From NCBI GenBank assembly GCA_902780305.1, contig CACZFB010000004.1:1445-65444 (forward strand): 64,000 nucleotides of DNA, in the 5' to 3' direction. This stretch comes from an uncultured Coriobacteriaceae bacterium (GTDB lineage Bacteria; Actinomycetota; Coriobacteriia; Coriobacteriales; Atopobiaceae). Shown here piece after piece: positions 24,990 through 35,228 of this stretch. The notes under the pieces are model-generated. The model worked only from the letters and a program-made list of their open reading frames with translations. It made no database searches and was not told where the DNA came from. Both the position numbers and the translations under genes were made by a program. Position 1 is the stretch's first letter. Each line of letters starts with the position of its first letter.

Positions 24990-27053
24990 ATGGATAACAA
25001 AGGCATCAACGAAGCCGGGACGAACGTCCCAAATGGCGAGGAATTCGCCAGCGAAACCGAGGCCGAGGCCACCGAGCTTAGCATGTCGCCCACAGAGGAG
25101 ACCGCAACGGCTGGCGCCGCCCAGGACGACCGCGGCGAAGCCGATCGTGAGGAGCAGTCGGCTTTCGTGGACGACGATAACGCATGGCTCGAGGACTTCT
25201 TCGACGAGGGACCACTGTCCATAAGGTCCAAGCAGGACGAGGGCGACGACGCAACGACCGCCGTCGACGAGGAGGCCTCCCAAGTCGGACAAACGTCCGA
25301 CGAGCCCGAGGAACTAGACACCCTTGCCAGCGACGGCGAGCCCGCAGACGCTGCCGCCGCGGTTACGGTAGAGCTCCAGGACGAGAAGCACTCCTTTTGG
25401 TCAACCGACCAGACGGCCAATTCGTCGGCCACGACGCAGCGCCGGGCGCTCTTTAGCATCCCCTCCCCCGAGGACGAGGCCCCTGTGGTCGAGCCCACGC
25501 AGCGCTACGTGCGCCAAGAGCCCCAGCACGGCACGGCGCAGCCCATGCCCCTTAAGACCATGGACTCCAGCACCGGGGACTTCTCGCTGCAGTCCGACCT
25601 GCCCAAGGTAACGTCGCACACCCCCATGGGTGGCGCCGACTCGACCAGACGGCGTCGGTGGCCCCTGGTCGTTGGGGCGATCGCGGCTGCCCTGCTGTTG
25701 GTATACGTGATTGGTGCGTTGTACTTCACGTCGCACTTCTTCCCCAACACCACGGTAAACGGCGAGGACGTTTCCAACATGACCGTCTCGGAGCTTTCCT
25801 CGTACGTGACCAACCTCGGTGCGACCTACAAGACCAGGATCGCCGGCCAGGGTCTCGACCTCACGGTGGACGGCAAGGACATCGACTTCGCCTACGACGG
25901 CGCAACCTACGGCTCGGAGGCTGGCGCGCAGATCTCGGCCTGGACGTGGCCCGCCGAGCTCGCCAAGACGCATGAGTACACCGTTAACCGCGGCATCACC
26001 TTCGACGAGCACAAGCTCGACGAACTCATTACCGAGGCCATTACCAAGCACAACGACGAGACCGAGCCACCCACCAACGCCACCGCGAAGTACGATGACG
26101 ACAGCAAGAAGTTCGTGCTGGTCCCCGAGAAGATTGGCACCCAGCTCCACAACAACAGCGTGCAGACCAAGGCACGCGAGGGCGTGCGTGGCATGAGCAC
26201 CGACATCCCCATCGACCAGAGCAACCTGCGCCAACCCAAGATTACCACCGAGAGCAAGGAGCTGCTGGACGTGGTGGATCGCGCCAACAAGCTGCTTGGC
26301 AAGAAGATCATGATCCGCATTGCCGACAAGGACGCCAAGGAGATTGACAACTCGCTGCTCAAGAAGTGGCTCTCCATCGGTGACGAGTGCGAGTTGGACA
26401 TCGACCGCGACGCCATCAAGGAGTGGGCATCCGGCACCCTCTCCGACGAGTTCGACACGGTGGGCAACAAGCGCACCTACAAGCGACCCGACGGTGCCGA
26501 GATCGAGATAGAGGGGGGTACCTACGGCTGGATCCTCAACGGCGAGGAGCTCTCCAACATCATTGCCGACAACCTCTCGGAGGACAACACGAGCCCCATC
26601 GACGCCCCCATGAGCCTGAGCGCCGATTCGTGGAACCCCCATGGCCAAGAGTGGCCAAACCGCTACATCGACGCCGACCTCGCGGAGCAGCACGTGCGCA
26701 TGTACGACGAGAACAGCGAGATAATCTGGGAGTCCGACTGCGTCTCGGGCAACACCTCGCAAAACCACGGCACGGTCTTGGGTGTGTTCTATGTCCAGGA
26801 GAAGGCCTCTCCCATGAAGCTGATTGGCCTCGATTACGACAACGACGGCTTCCCCGACTACGAGACCGACGTAACGTTCTGGATGCCGTTCGACGGTGGC
26901 TACGGCCTGCACGACGCGACGTGGCGCGGCGCCTTTGGCGGCAACATCTACACCTACGACGGCAGCCACGGCTGCATCAACCTGCCCTACTCCGCTGCCC
27001 AGCAGCTCTACAACATTGTGAACGTGGGTGACGTGGTCGTCGTTCACTTCTAA
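24990..27053 (+). CDS. Membrane-anchored L,D-transpeptidase (YkuD) with acidic cytoplasmic tail
   Basis: 687 residues from an ATG with AAGGAAG upstream. Residues 1-215 are acidic, low complexity and probably cytoplasmic. After RRRRW a single helix spans about 222-245. The external part contains two repeated peptidoglycan-binding type 4-like segments (about 255-540, with TVNGEDVSNMT and FDEHKLDELI). The C-terminal YkuD domain (about 555-687) has the catalytic HG..N and SHGCINLP motif (His about 659, Cys about 661). The enzyme would form 3-3 crosslinks or attach ligands in peptidoglycan. It is a lone gene before a large composite palindrome. Confidence 0.92.
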   Translation: MDNKGINEAGTNVPNGEEFASETEAEATELSMSPTEETATAGAAQDDRGEADREEQSAFVDDDNAWLEDFFDEGPLSIRSKQDEGDDATTAVDEEASQVGQTSDEPEELDTLASDGEPADAAAAVTVELQDEKHSFWSTDQTANSSATTQRRALFSIPSPEDEAPVVEPTQRYVRQEPQHGTAQPMPLKTMDSSTGDFSLQSDLPKVTSHTPMGGADSTRRRRWPLVVGAIAAALLLVYVIGALYFTSHFFPNTTVNGEDVSNMTVSELSSYVTNLGATYKTRIAGQGLDLTVDGKDIDFAYDGATYGSEAGAQISAWTWPAELAKTHEYTVNRGITFDEHKLDELITEAITKHNDETEPPTNATAKYDDDSKKFVLVPEKIGTQLHNNSVQTKAREGVRGMSTDIPIDQSNLRQPKITTESKELLDVVDRANKLLGKKIMIRIADKDAKEIDNSLLKKWLSIGDECELDIDRDAIKEWASGTLSDEFDTVGNKRTYKRPDGAEIEIEGGTYGWILNGEELSNIIADNLSEDNTSPIDAPMSLSADSWNPHGQEWPNRYIDADLAEQHVRMYDENSEIIWESDCVSGNTSQNHGTVLGVFYVQEKASPMKLIGLDYDNDGFPDYETDVTFWMPFDGGYGLHDATWRGAFGGNIYTYDGSHGCINLPYSAAQQLYNIVNVGDVVVVHF

Positions 27054-27065
27054 TTGGGTTAACCT

Positions 27066-27140
27066 AGCCGATCAAAAGGGGTTACCCCCATTGATTGCCG
27101 CGAGCGGCATATCAATGGGGGTAACCCCTTTTGATCGGCT
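27066..27140. repeat. Composite palindrome, TATCAA/GGGG family (largest copy)
   Basis: A 36-base left unit beginning AGCCGATCAAAAGGGG faces its inverse on the right, with one bulged base and only two or three unpaired bases at the tip. It fills the spacer between the convergent transpeptidase and ffh genes, beginning 13 bases after the transpeptidase stop. Confidence 0.85.
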
Positions 27141-27159
27141 GGCGTAGGCTGACGCGCCT

Positions 27160-28647
27160 TTAGCGACGACGCTTCTGCTTGCCCTTCTTGCGCGGACGTC
27201 CCTTGCGCACCTGCTTGTTGCCACCAGACATCGCCGGAGCGCTGCCGCCCATACGGGCAAGCTTCTCGGCCTCCATGGGATCCATACCCATGTTGCGCAT
27301 CATGTTGCCCATGGCACGGCCCATCTTACGCGAGTTGCCACCCATGGCCATCGAGCGCAGCGAACCCATCATCTTGTCCATCTGCTCCCACTGCTTGATG
27401 AGGTTGTTCACCTCCTGCACCGTGTGGCCCGATCCCTGGGCGATGCGCTTCCTGCGCTGCCCGTTGATTATGCGCGGCTTGGCACGCTCCTCCTTGGTCA
27501 TCGAGTGAATCATGGCCTCGATAGGGGTAAGCTGGTTGTCGTTGATGTCGGCACCGCTCTGGCTCATGGCGCGGTCGACGCCAGGAATCATGCCCGCCAG
27601 CTTGCGGATGCCGCCCATCTTACGCACCTGCTGCAGCTGCGAGAGCATGTCGTCCATGGTGAAGCCCTCCATGAGCATGCGCTCGGCGTCTGCCAGGCTC
27701 TGCTCGTCCGAGAGCTTCTCGGCCTCCTCGATGATGCCGATGACGTCACCCATGCCCAGAATGCGCCTGGCCATGCGATCGGGGTGAAAGACCTCGAGCG
27801 AGTCGGGCTTCTCGCCCTGGCTCACAAACATGATGGGCTTGCCGGTAACCTCGCGCACCGACAGGGCGCCGCCGCCGCGAGCGTCGCCGTCGAGCTTGGA
27901 CATGATCACGCCGTCGAAGTCCATGCGATTGTTGAACTCGTTGACGACGTTTACGATGTCCTGACCGGTCATGGCATCCACGACCATAAGGATCTGGTCG
28001 GGCCGGACCGCGTCGCGGATGTTTACGGCCTCCTGCATCATCTCCTCGTCGATCTGCAGGCGACCGGCGGTGTCCACGATAACCACGTCGCACGAGCGCT
28101 CGCGGGCAACCGTCTGCACCGCATCGGAGGCGATTTGGACGGCATCCTTGCCATCGCCGCGATACACGGGCACGCCAATCTCGCCACCCAGCGTCTCGAG
28201 CTGGTCGGCAGCAGCCGGACGGTGGACGTCGCAGGCCGCGAGCAGGGGCTTGCGGCCCTTGCCCTTAAGCAGGTAGGCGAGCTTGGCGGCGGCGGTCGTC
28301 TTGCCGGAGCCCTGTAGGCCCACGAGCATAATTACGTTGGGCTTGCGCTCCTTGGGCAGGACCAGCTCGGTGTCCTCGGACCCCAGCAGCTTGGTGAGCT
28401 CGTTGAGCACGATGCGCACGACGTTTTGCGTGGGATTGAGCGACGTGAGCACGTCGGCCTCAAGGCACTGCTCCTTGCAGCGCGAGACGAACGCGCGCAC
28501 CACGCGAAAGTTTACGTCCGCCTCGAGCAAGGCAAGACGTATCTCTCGCATCGCGACGTTAATGTCGTCCTCGGTGAGCTTTCCCTTGCCGCGCAGCTTG
28601 TCAAAGGTGTCCTGAAGTCGGTCGGAGAGGTTGTTGAACACAGCCAT
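27160..28647 (-). CDS. ffh: Signal recognition particle protein Ffh
   Basis: 495 residues. The N domain is followed by the GTPase G domain with GLQGSGKTT (P-loop), DVHRPAA, DTAGRL and SKLDGD. The methionine-rich M domain (about 300-470) carries GGIRKLAGMIPG and RIINGQRRKRIAQGSG for SRP RNA and signal-peptide binding. A basic tail KQVRKGRPRKKGK follows. With the SRP RNA it targets nascent membrane and secreted proteins to FtsY. It is last in the smc-ftsY-ffh run, four bases after ftsY. Confidence 0.98.
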   Translation of the reverse strand: MAVFNNLSDRLQDTFDKLRGKGKLTEDDINVAMREIRLALLEADVNFRVVRAFVSRCKEQCLEADVLTSLNPTQNVVRIVLNELTKLLGSEDTELVLPKERKPNVIMLVGLQGSGKTTAAAKLAYLLKGKGRKPLLAACDVHRPAAADQLETLGGEIGVPVYRGDGKDAVQIASDAVQTVARERSCDVVIVDTAGRLQIDEEMMQEAVNIRDAVRPDQILMVVDAMTGQDIVNVVNEFNNRMDFDGVIMSKLDGDARGGGALSVREVTGKPIMFVSQGEKPDSLEVFHPDRMARRILGMGDVIGIIEEAEKLSDEQSLADAERMLMEGFTMDDMLSQLQQVRKMGGIRKLAGMIPGVDRAMSQSGADINDNQLTPIEAMIHSMTKEERAKPRIINGQRRKRIAQGSGHTVQEVNNLIKQWEQMDKMMGSLRSMAMGGNSRKMGRAMGNMMRNMGMDPMEAEKLARMGGSAPAMSGGNKQVRKGRPRKKGKQKRRR

Positions 28648-28650
28648 GGC

Positions 28651-29556
28651 TTACTTCCCTTCTGCCTCGCCCACCAGCGCGCGGGCAAAGTCCTTAGCGT
28701 CGAACTTTTGCAGGTCCTCGATGCCCTCACCCACGCCGACGCGCAAGATGGGCAGCTTGAGCTCGTGAGAGATGGCCACGGCGATGCCGCCCTTGGCCGT
28801 TCCGTCGAGCTTGGTGATGATGACGCCGTCCAAATCGAGGGCCTCGTTGAACTCCTTGGCCTGGTTGAGTCCGTTTTGTCCAGTGGTGGCGTCCACCACG
28901 AGTACGACGTGCACCGGCATCTGCGAACGCTTGCGGGTGACGCGAACCACCTTGCCGAGCTCGCTCATCAGGTCGGCCGAGGTATGCAACCTGCCGGCCG
29001 TGTCTATAAGGACGAGTTGGGCACCGGTCTGTTCGGCACGCTCCAACACCTCGAAGCACACGCTGGCGGGATCTGCGCCCCGCTCGCGGGTGACCATCGG
29101 GATACCCGAACGCTCCGCCCAGATGTCGAGCTGCTCGATGGCTGCTGCACGAAACGTGTCGGCACCACCGATGAGGCACTTGACCCCTAGGTCGTTGGCA
29201 ACCTTTGCCAGCTTGCCCACCGTCGTGGTCTTTCCCGCGCCGTTGATGCCCACGAACAGCACGCACGAGGGCAGGTAAATAAACGGGTCCCATGTCTTGG
29301 GTGTAAACTCGCTTGCGATGCGCGTCGCCAACGCCTCCCGAATCTGGTCGGCACGCGTGAGGTTCTCGCGCGCGGCCTGCTCGCGCAGGTCGTCGGTTAC
29401 CGAGAATGCCACCTCGGCACCCATGTCGCCCATAACGAGCGTGTCCTCGAGGTCATCCCAAAAGTCGTCGTCCACCTCGCCGCCGAGGTAGAAGATCTCG
29501 TTCATAGTGGCACGGGACCTGGAGAGTCCCTCCTTGAGCCTGTCGAATAGCGCCAT
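28651..29556 (-). CDS. ftsY: SRP receptor FtsY
   Basis: 301 residues, essentially the N and G domains only; the acidic A domain of E. coli FtsY is absent, as is usual in Gram-positives. G-domain motifs: GINGAGKTTTVGKLA, DTFRAAAIEQL, DTAGRLHTS and TKLDGTAKGG. It docks Ffh-bound ribosomes at the membrane. Its ATG overlaps the smc stop by one base (TAATG), so smc, ftsY and ffh are co-translated. Confidence 0.98.
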   Translation of the reverse strand: MALFDRLKEGLSRSRATMNEIFYLGGEVDDDFWDDLEDTLVMGDMGAEVAFSVTDDLREQAARENLTRADQIREALATRIASEFTPKTWDPFIYLPSCVLFVGINGAGKTTTVGKLAKVANDLGVKCLIGGADTFRAAAIEQLDIWAERSGIPMVTRERGADPASVCFEVLERAEQTGAQLVLIDTAGRLHTSADLMSELGKVVRVTRKRSQMPVHVVLVVDATTGQNGLNQAKEFNEALDLDGVIITKLDGTAKGGIAVAISHELKLPILRVGVGEGIEDLQKFDAKDFARALVGEAEGK

Positions 29557-32500
29557 TAGCCCTTTACCACCTTTCCTGTCTTGTCCAGTCGCTGCGAGAC
29601 CACATGGCTCACGCCGTCGGCCTGCATGGACACGCCATACAGTACGTCTGCCTGCTCCATCGTCCTACGCTGATGAGATATTACTATGAGCTGCGTCGTT
29701 TGCCTGAGCTGTTCGATGGCAAAGAGCAGCTTGCCGAGGTTCGCGTCGTCGAGGGCAGCTTCCACCTCGTCGAACACGTAGAACGGCACCGTTCGCGTTC
29801 GGTACACGGCAAACAGGAGCGCCAAGGCCGTGAGACTCTTCTCGCCGCCACTCATAAGCATCATCTTTTGCAGCTTCTTCCCTCGGGGTTGGGCGATTAT
29901 CTCGATGCCCGTCTGCGAGAGGTGGTCGGGGTCGGTCATCTCCAGATGCGCCTGGCCACCAGGGAAGAGCAATCCGAACACCTCGGTGAAGTTCGCGTTT
30001 ACCTGGTCGAACACGATGAGGAACTGACGCCGCATCTTGCGCTCGATGGCAGCCGTGATCTTTGCCAGCGACTTGCGGGCGCCCTCCAGATCGCTCACCT
30101 GCTCCGCGATGTAGTCCGCACGCTGCTTGAGCCGCGTGTACTCGTCCATCGCGACCTCGTTTACCGGGCCGAGCGCACCCAATCGCTCCTTGAGCTGCAC
30201 GGCCTCCACCTCGAGGGCGCGCCGGTCCTCCGGCTGCGGGATGGCAAGCGCCTCGGCCACCTGCGCTCCGGACTCCTCTATGGCGGCAACCGCCTGCTCC
30301 ACCTGCACCTCGATCTTGCCCTGCTCCACAAGGAGCTCGCCCAGCACCGACTGTTCTGTGTCGAGCGACGCTCGCGCCGCGTCCACCGCACCCCGTGCCT
30401 CGCCGATGGTGTCCTTAAGCGAGGCCGAGTCGGCCTCCGCCAACGAGGCGCGGTCGTCGAGCCTGCGCTGCCACTCGCGAGCGCGCTCCGACAGCGACCG
30501 GTACGCCTGGTCGAGCGGGGCAATACGGCGAATCTTGAGGCTGAGGGCGCTCGCATCCTGTATCGCGGACTCAACCGTCCGCGTCAGCTTGCCCAGACGC
30601 CCCTTGAGCTCGTCCTCGCGGACGATCAGATGATTCTTTCGTTCCTGCACCGTCGCGAGCTTGAGTCGCGCGTCCGACAGGGCTCGCTCGGCTTCGCCCT
30701 CCTCGCGCGACGCCTCGGATCGCTCGTCCATAAGCGAGTCGACCAACGAACTGAGCTCGTCCGCCTCCATGCTCGCTCGTTCCGCGGCCTCCCGATGCTC
30801 CTCGATGGCCTTGCGCGCGTCTGCAGCCTTTGCCGCTGCCTCGTCGCGCTGCCGCTCGACCCGGGCACGCTCTGCCGTCGCCGAGCTGCGCTGGCTCTCG
30901 AGCCTGCCGATCTCGGAGGTAACCGACGAGAGCTCGCCCTGCAACCGTGCCGCCTCACCCTTTGCGCGTGCGCTCCGATCACGCGCCGAGACGATCTGGC
31001 CGTCACAGCGCGTCACCTGTGCAGATGCCTCCTCGAGGCACCGCTCCAAATCGCCCAAGCCGCCCTGCAGCGCACGGATGCGGCGCTTGCGCTCCAGGGA
31101 TCCGCGCTCCTGTCCGGCATCGCTGCCAACCACCACGCGACCGTCTGGCATGCAGACGACGCATGCGGGCGTCACGTACGTGAACGCGGAGCTGGCGTCA
31201 TGCGCGTCTATGGCCTCCCTGGTCGTCTGCACCAGGCGAACGTCGCCAAGCAGCGCCTGCACCAGCGACTCAGCCCCTGGACTCACGTGAAGGCGCGAGA
31301 GCAGCGACTCGCCCGGGACGTCCGTCGTGCTCCCCATGCGGGCAGGCACATCCCTGCGCAGCATGGTCGCCTTGCCGCTGGACTTGGTTTCCTGCAGCGC
31401 GGCATCCGCTATGTCGCTCGCATCGGCGGCGGTCTTTACCACCATGGCCATGAGGTCCTCGCCCAAGAGTTGTTCGACAAGCGACTCGAGCTCCTTGGGT
31501 GCCTCGATCAGGTCGGCGAGACGACAGTCAACCTTACCGGACACGTTGGGTCGACGCATAAGGGACGCCACTATGGGACTTGCCTTCTCGGCCTGCTCGT
31601 CGACCGACTTGAGCGCCGACAGCGACGCACGCTGTGCGGTAAGCCGCTCACGAGCGTGCTGCTCGTCCCTGCGCGCGTCACGAAGCGCCTGCTCAAGGGC
31701 GCGCACCTCGTCCCGGGCGGCATTCGCCTCCTCGTTGGCCGCCTCGATGGCACCCGAGAGGTCCTGCTTGCGGGTGCGCCGTTCCTGCAGGCGCTCCTCG
31801 CACGTCTCCACCTGCTCGTTGAGCTGGCGAAGCCTGTTGGCGAACAGCTCGTCCTCCACCTGGGCGTTGCTCACCTGATCGCGCAGCTTGGCGTGGGCCA
31901 ACGTCTCCTGGTCCGCCCTCCGCTGGGCGGCGCGCTGGTCGGCCTGGGCCTGCGCGAGCTTGCGCCCCAGCTCCTTTCGCATGCCCTTTGTCTTGCGTGC
32001 GCGGGGGACCAGCTCGTCCACCTGCCGCTTGAGCTCGTCCCACTTGGCGCGCGCGTCCTGCAGCTCCGAGCTCACGCGCTCCAGCTCCTGCCCTACCTGG
32101 GCATGGTCGCGCCGAGCCGCCTCGGCGCTGCTCCTCTGATCGGCCATGCGCGCCTGCATGCTGCGACCCTTCTCGCCGAGGAGGCGCCAGTCGGCCTCGA
32201 TCCGTGAGAGCTGGTCCTGGAGCCTCGTGCGCTGTGCGCCCAAGTCTCCCACGAAGATGCCCTTCTCCTCGAGCAGGCTCTGGTAACGCTCGAGCTCCGA
32301 CGTACGTCGTTCGAGTTTGAGGCGCGACAGCGACACGGCAGCCTGGGCCTCGTTGACCTGCGTGGCCAGAGTCGCATGTCGCTCCTGCAGCTTGCGCAGG
32401 TCGTCGACCGACAGCGTGAGCGAAACCTCGCGCAGCCGCTCCTGCAGCTCGCGCGCCTCGCGGGCCTTGCCCACCTGCCGCTCGAGCGGCCGCAACTGGC

Positions 32501-33098
32501 GCTGGATCTCGCGATTTATGTCCTTGGCACGGGTGAGGTTCTCGTCCATGCTCTTCAGTTTGCGCTCGGAGCGAATCTTGCGGCGACGATGCTTCGAGAT
32601 GCCGGCCGCCTCCTCAATGAGCTCGCGTCGCTCTTCCGGTCGGCTCGAGAGGATGGAGTCCAGATTGCCCTGGCTAATGATGGAGTGCATCTCGCGCCCC
32701 AAGCCGGAGTCGTGCAGAATCTCCGTCACGTCCATCAGGCGGCACGTCGCCCCATTGATGAGGTACTCCGACTCACCCGAACGATACATGCGCCGCGTGA
32801 CCGAGACCTCCTCGAAGTCCACGGGCAACGTGCCGTCGGAGTTGTCGAGCACGATGGTCACCTCGGCCATCCCAACCGGCTGGCGTGCCGACGAGCCCGA
32901 GAAGATGACGTCCTCCATCGCCTGTCCGCGCAGCATCTTGGCACTTTGCTCGCCAAGGACCCACAGGATGGCGTCGGAGATGTTGGACTTGCCCGAGCCG
33001 TTGGGTCCGACCACCACCGTGAGGCCAGGGTCGAACAGCATGTAGGTCTTGTCGGCAAACGACTTGAAGCCACGCAGCGAGAGCGACTTAAGATACAT
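29556..33098 (-). CDS. smc: Chromosome segregation ATPase SMC
   Basis: 1180 residues from ATG 33098 with GGAGGG upstream. The N-terminal head has Walker A GPNGSGKSN at about 31-39. Two long coiled-coil arms (about 165-500 and 660-1010) surround a hinge (about 505-650). The C-terminal head has signature LMSGGEKSLTALAL and Walker B YVFDEVEAALDD. It dimerises to compact and separate chromosomes together with ScpA/ScpB, which are not in the window. The start lies inside the end of rnc (11-nt overlap). Confidence 0.98.
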   Translation of the reverse strand: MYLKSLSLRGFKSFADKTYMLFDPGLTVVVGPNGSGKSNISDAILWVLGEQSAKMLRGQAMEDVIFSGSSARQPVGMAEVTIVLDNSDGTLPVDFEEVSVTRRMYRSGESEYLINGATCRLMDVTEILHDSGLGREMHSIISQGNLDSILSSRPEERRELIEEAAGISKHRRRKIRSERKLKSMDENLTRAKDINREIQRQLRPLERQVGKAREARELQERLREVSLTLSVDDLRKLQERHATLATQVNEAQAAVSLSRLKLERRTSELERYQSLLEEKGIFVGDLGAQRTRLQDQLSRIEADWRLLGEKGRSMQARMADQRSSAEAARRDHAQVGQELERVSSELQDARAKWDELKRQVDELVPRARKTKGMRKELGRKLAQAQADQRAAQRRADQETLAHAKLRDQVSNAQVEDELFANRLRQLNEQVETCEERLQERRTRKQDLSGAIEAANEEANAARDEVRALEQALRDARRDEQHARERLTAQRASLSALKSVDEQAEKASPIVASLMRRPNVSGKVDCRLADLIEAPKELESLVEQLLGEDLMAMVVKTAADASDIADAALQETKSSGKATMLRRDVPARMGSTTDVPGESLLSRLHVSPGAESLVQALLGDVRLVQTTREAIDAHDASSAFTYVTPACVVCMPDGRVVVGSDAGQERGSLERKRRIRALQGGLGDLERCLEEASAQVTRCDGQIVSARDRSARAKGEAARLQGELSSVTSEIGRLESQRSSATAERARVERQRDEAAAKAADARKAIEEHREAAERASMEADELSSLVDSLMDERSEASREEGEAERALSDARLKLATVQERKNHLIVREDELKGRLGKLTRTVESAIQDASALSLKIRRIAPLDQAYRSLSERAREWQRRLDDRASLAEADSASLKDTIGEARGAVDAARASLDTEQSVLGELLVEQGKIEVQVEQAVAAIEESGAQVAEALAIPQPEDRRALEVEAVQLKERLGALGPVNEVAMDEYTRLKQRADYIAEQVSDLEGARKSLAKITAAIERKMRRQFLIVFDQVNANFTEVFGLLFPGGQAHLEMTDPDHLSQTGIEIIAQPRGKKLQKMMLMSGGEKSLTALALLFAVYRTRTVPFYVFDEVEAALDDANLGKLLFAIEQLRQTTQLIVISHQRRTMEQADVLYGVSMQADGVSHVVSQRLDKTGKVVKG

Positions 33099-33867
33099 GC
33101 TCGCCCTCCAAGTCCCCCTCGACCGCATCCAGCAGGTCCGAGCCCTTCAAGTCACCATGGGCGGTCTGGCCCGTCCCCAGGTATCCCAGGTTGCGCAGGG
33201 CGTCGAGCGCGGCGGCGGCCTCAGACTCCTTCTTGGAAGGACCCTTTCCCCTACCCACGCGACGGCCCTCTATGAGGGCCACCGAGGTAAACGTGGGGGT
33301 ATGCGCCGGCCCCTCCTCGTGAACCAACTTGTATTCGGGACCATGCTTGTAGTCGTGCTGTGCGACCTCCTGAAGGCGGGACTTGGGTGAGAGTGGCCGC
33401 TCCGCGAGCGTGGGCGTGGCGTAGCACAGCACCGTGCGCGTTACGAACTCGGTTGCCGCCTCCAGCCCGCCGTCGACGTAGATGGCGCCCACCAACGCCT
33501 CGTAGACGTCCTCAAGCGCCTTGCGCATGCCACGGGCACCACTGCCACGCTCCGACGTGCCGAACCGGATGAGCGAGCCATAGCCCAACTCCTCGCCGAC
33601 GCGCGTAAGCGTCTTGCCCGACACAAGCGAGGTCTTAATACGGCTCAGCCCGCCCTCGTCCATGCTGGGAAACCGCATGAAGAGCGCCGAGGCTACGATT
33701 GACCCCAACAGGGAGTCTCCCAAGAACTCGAGGCGTTCGTACGACACGGAAACTGGCTTGCCCTCTGCCGCTGACGGATGGGTAAGTGCCGAGAGGGCCA
33801 AGTCTTCGCGCTCGAATTGATAGCCGCAGATGCGCTCTATTTCCTTAACCCGTGTATGTGGCTTCAT
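33088..33867 (-). CDS. rnc: Ribonuclease III
   Basis: 259 residues. The nuclease domain has the signature ERLEFLGDSLL with catalytic carboxylates and ALEDVYEALVGAIYVDGG. A double-stranded RNA-binding domain follows from about residue 165 (SRLQEVAQHDYKHGPEY, then GRGKGPSKKESEAAAA). It processes rRNA precursors and cuts sense-antisense duplexes, which would include any RNA pair at the toxin-like locus. It sits between acpP and smc, the conserved Gram-positive order. Confidence 0.97.
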   Translation of the reverse strand: MKPHTRVKEIERICGYQFEREDLALSALTHPSAAEGKPVSVSYERLEFLGDSLLGSIVASALFMRFPSMDEGGLSRIKTSLVSGKTLTRVGEELGYGSLIRFGTSERGSGARGMRKALEDVYEALVGAIYVDGGLEAATEFVTRTVLCYATPTLAERPLSPKSRLQEVAQHDYKHGPEYKLVHEEGPAHTPTFTSVALIEGRRVGRGKGPSKKESEAAAALDALRNLGYLGTGQTAHGDLKGSDLLDAVEGDLEGEHVS

Positions 33868-33906
33868 TTGTCCTCCGTACCCGCAGCTTATGCGGGCAAA
33901 CCAATG

Positions 33907-34143
33907 CTACTGGGCGGCCTCGATGGCGCTCACGGCATCGGAGACCGTCTCGATCTGGGCGAGTGCCTCGTCGTCCATCGTGAGGCCAAACTCATCCTCG
34001 AAGGCGGTGACCAGCTCAAGCAGGTCGAACGAGTCCGCGCCCAGGTCCGCAAAGCGCGTATCCTCCGAGATGGAGGCGCCATCGCACTCCAGCGTCTCCT
34101 CCACCAGCTCGCAAACCTTAGCGTAAATGTCAGCCCTTGCCAT
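33907..34143 (-). CDS. acpP: Acyl carrier protein
   Basis: 78 residues from ATG 34143, chosen because GGAGAAGA lies directly upstream and the length fits. It is an acidic four-helix carrier with the phosphopantetheine serine in DLGADSFDLLEL; the usual residue after Ser is Leu, here Phe. It carries growing fatty-acyl chains. It lies between plsX and rnc, 69 nt after plsX. Confidence 0.95.
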   Translation of the reverse strand: MARADIYAKVCELVEETLECDGASISEDTRFADLGADSFDLLELVTAFEDEFGLTMDDEALAQIETVSDAVSAIEAAQ

Positions 34144-34212
34144 CTTCTTCTCCAGACTCTGCGGCACGCGCCACCCGTGCGGCGCGTGCGACAACGTTAC
34201 GAATGATTGTAC

Positions 34213-35205
34213 CTATTGCTCCTCAGTCGCAAGATTGGCCGCAATCTTGTCCACAAGCCCACCGCGAACCGCAGCGGCGCAGGCAGCGGCACCCGACGCG
34301 ACCGCCTGGGCGCTTGTGGCCCCATGCCCAATGAACACGGGAGCCTTGAGGCCAACCAGCACGGCGCCGCCATACTCGTCGCCCGAGAGCATGTCCTTCA
34401 TGTCCATGAGGGCCGGCTTGATAAGCCCAGCGCCCAGCTTGTAGCGCACGGAGCTCGCGACGGCCTCCTTGAGCGTGCCGAGGATGAACTTTGCTGTGCC
34501 TTCAAGCGTCTTGAGCGCGACGTTGCCCGTAAAGCCATCGCACACGATGACGTCGAAGTCGCCCAGCAGCAGGTCGTTGCCCTCGGCATTGCCCACGAAG
34601 CCGCAGTCAGCCTCCTTGAGGGCGGCATGGTAGGCAAGCGCCATCTCGGAGCCCTTGGTCTCCTCCTCGCCGTTGGACAGCAGGCCCACGCGAGGTTGGT
34701 CCACGCCTAGGGTCACGCGCGCGTACGCCGCACCCATCTGAGCGAACTGCACGATCATCTCGGGTCGCACGTCGGCGTTGGCGCCAAGGTCGAGCATTAC
34801 CGTGTGGTGCCCGCCAAGACCGGGCAGCGGGGTGGCCAGCGCCGGCCGCTTGATGCCACGAATCCTGCCCACGCCCATCGTAGCCGCGGCAAAGACCGCC
34901 CCCGTGGAGCCAGCCGAGAAGAACCCCTGGGCCTCACCCGCACGCACCGCGGCGCAACCGCGCACGATGCTGGAGTCCTTCTTCTTGCGCACGGCGGTAG
35001 CAGGATGCTCGTCCATCTCGATTACCTCGCTGCATACCAGCGAGATGGTGCGGTCCGTCTGCGCGCAGAACGGTGTCACGACCTCGTCGGTGCCCGCCAC
35101 CACGACGGTCAGGTCCTCGTCAAGCTCCAGCGCCCGCGCGATTCCCTCGCACACCACCTCGGGGCTCTCGTCTCCACCCATGGCATCTACGCAAATGGTC
35201 GTCAT
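34213..35205 (-). CDS. plsX: Phosphate acyltransferase PlsX
   Basis: 330 residues from an ATG with AGAGAGGAG upstream. Family motifs: CVDAMGGDESP at the start, FFSAGSTGAVFAAA, LLSNGEEETKG, CDGFTGNVALKTLEG and a C-terminal GLKAPVFIGHG. It makes acyl-phosphate from acyl-ACP, feeding PlsY in phospholipid synthesis. It follows rpmF after a hairpin and precedes acpP, the standard order linking ribosome and lipid synthesis. Confidence 0.97.
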   Translation of the reverse strand: MTTICVDAMGGDESPEVVCEGIARALELDEDLTVVVAGTDEVVTPFCAQTDRTISLVCSEVIEMDEHPATAVRKKKDSSIVRGCAAVRAGEAQGFFSAGSTGAVFAAATMGVGRIRGIKRPALATPLPGLGGHHTVMLDLGANADVRPEMIVQFAQMGAAYARVTLGVDQPRVGLLSNGEEETKGSEMALAYHAALKEADCGFVGNAEGNDLLLGDFDVIVCDGFTGNVALKTLEGTAKFILGTLKEAVASSVRYKLGAGLIKPALMDMKDMLSGDEYGGAVLVGLKAPVFIGHGATSAQAVASGAAACAAAVRGGLVDKIAANLATEEQ

Positions 35206-35228
35206 GACACGCTCCTCTCTTAAGCAAA

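Noticed and set aside
29604..32207. Long plus-strand open frame opposite smc
   Set aside because: It mirrors the coiled-coil region of smc, with biased Leu/Arg/His composition and no recognisable start or motif.
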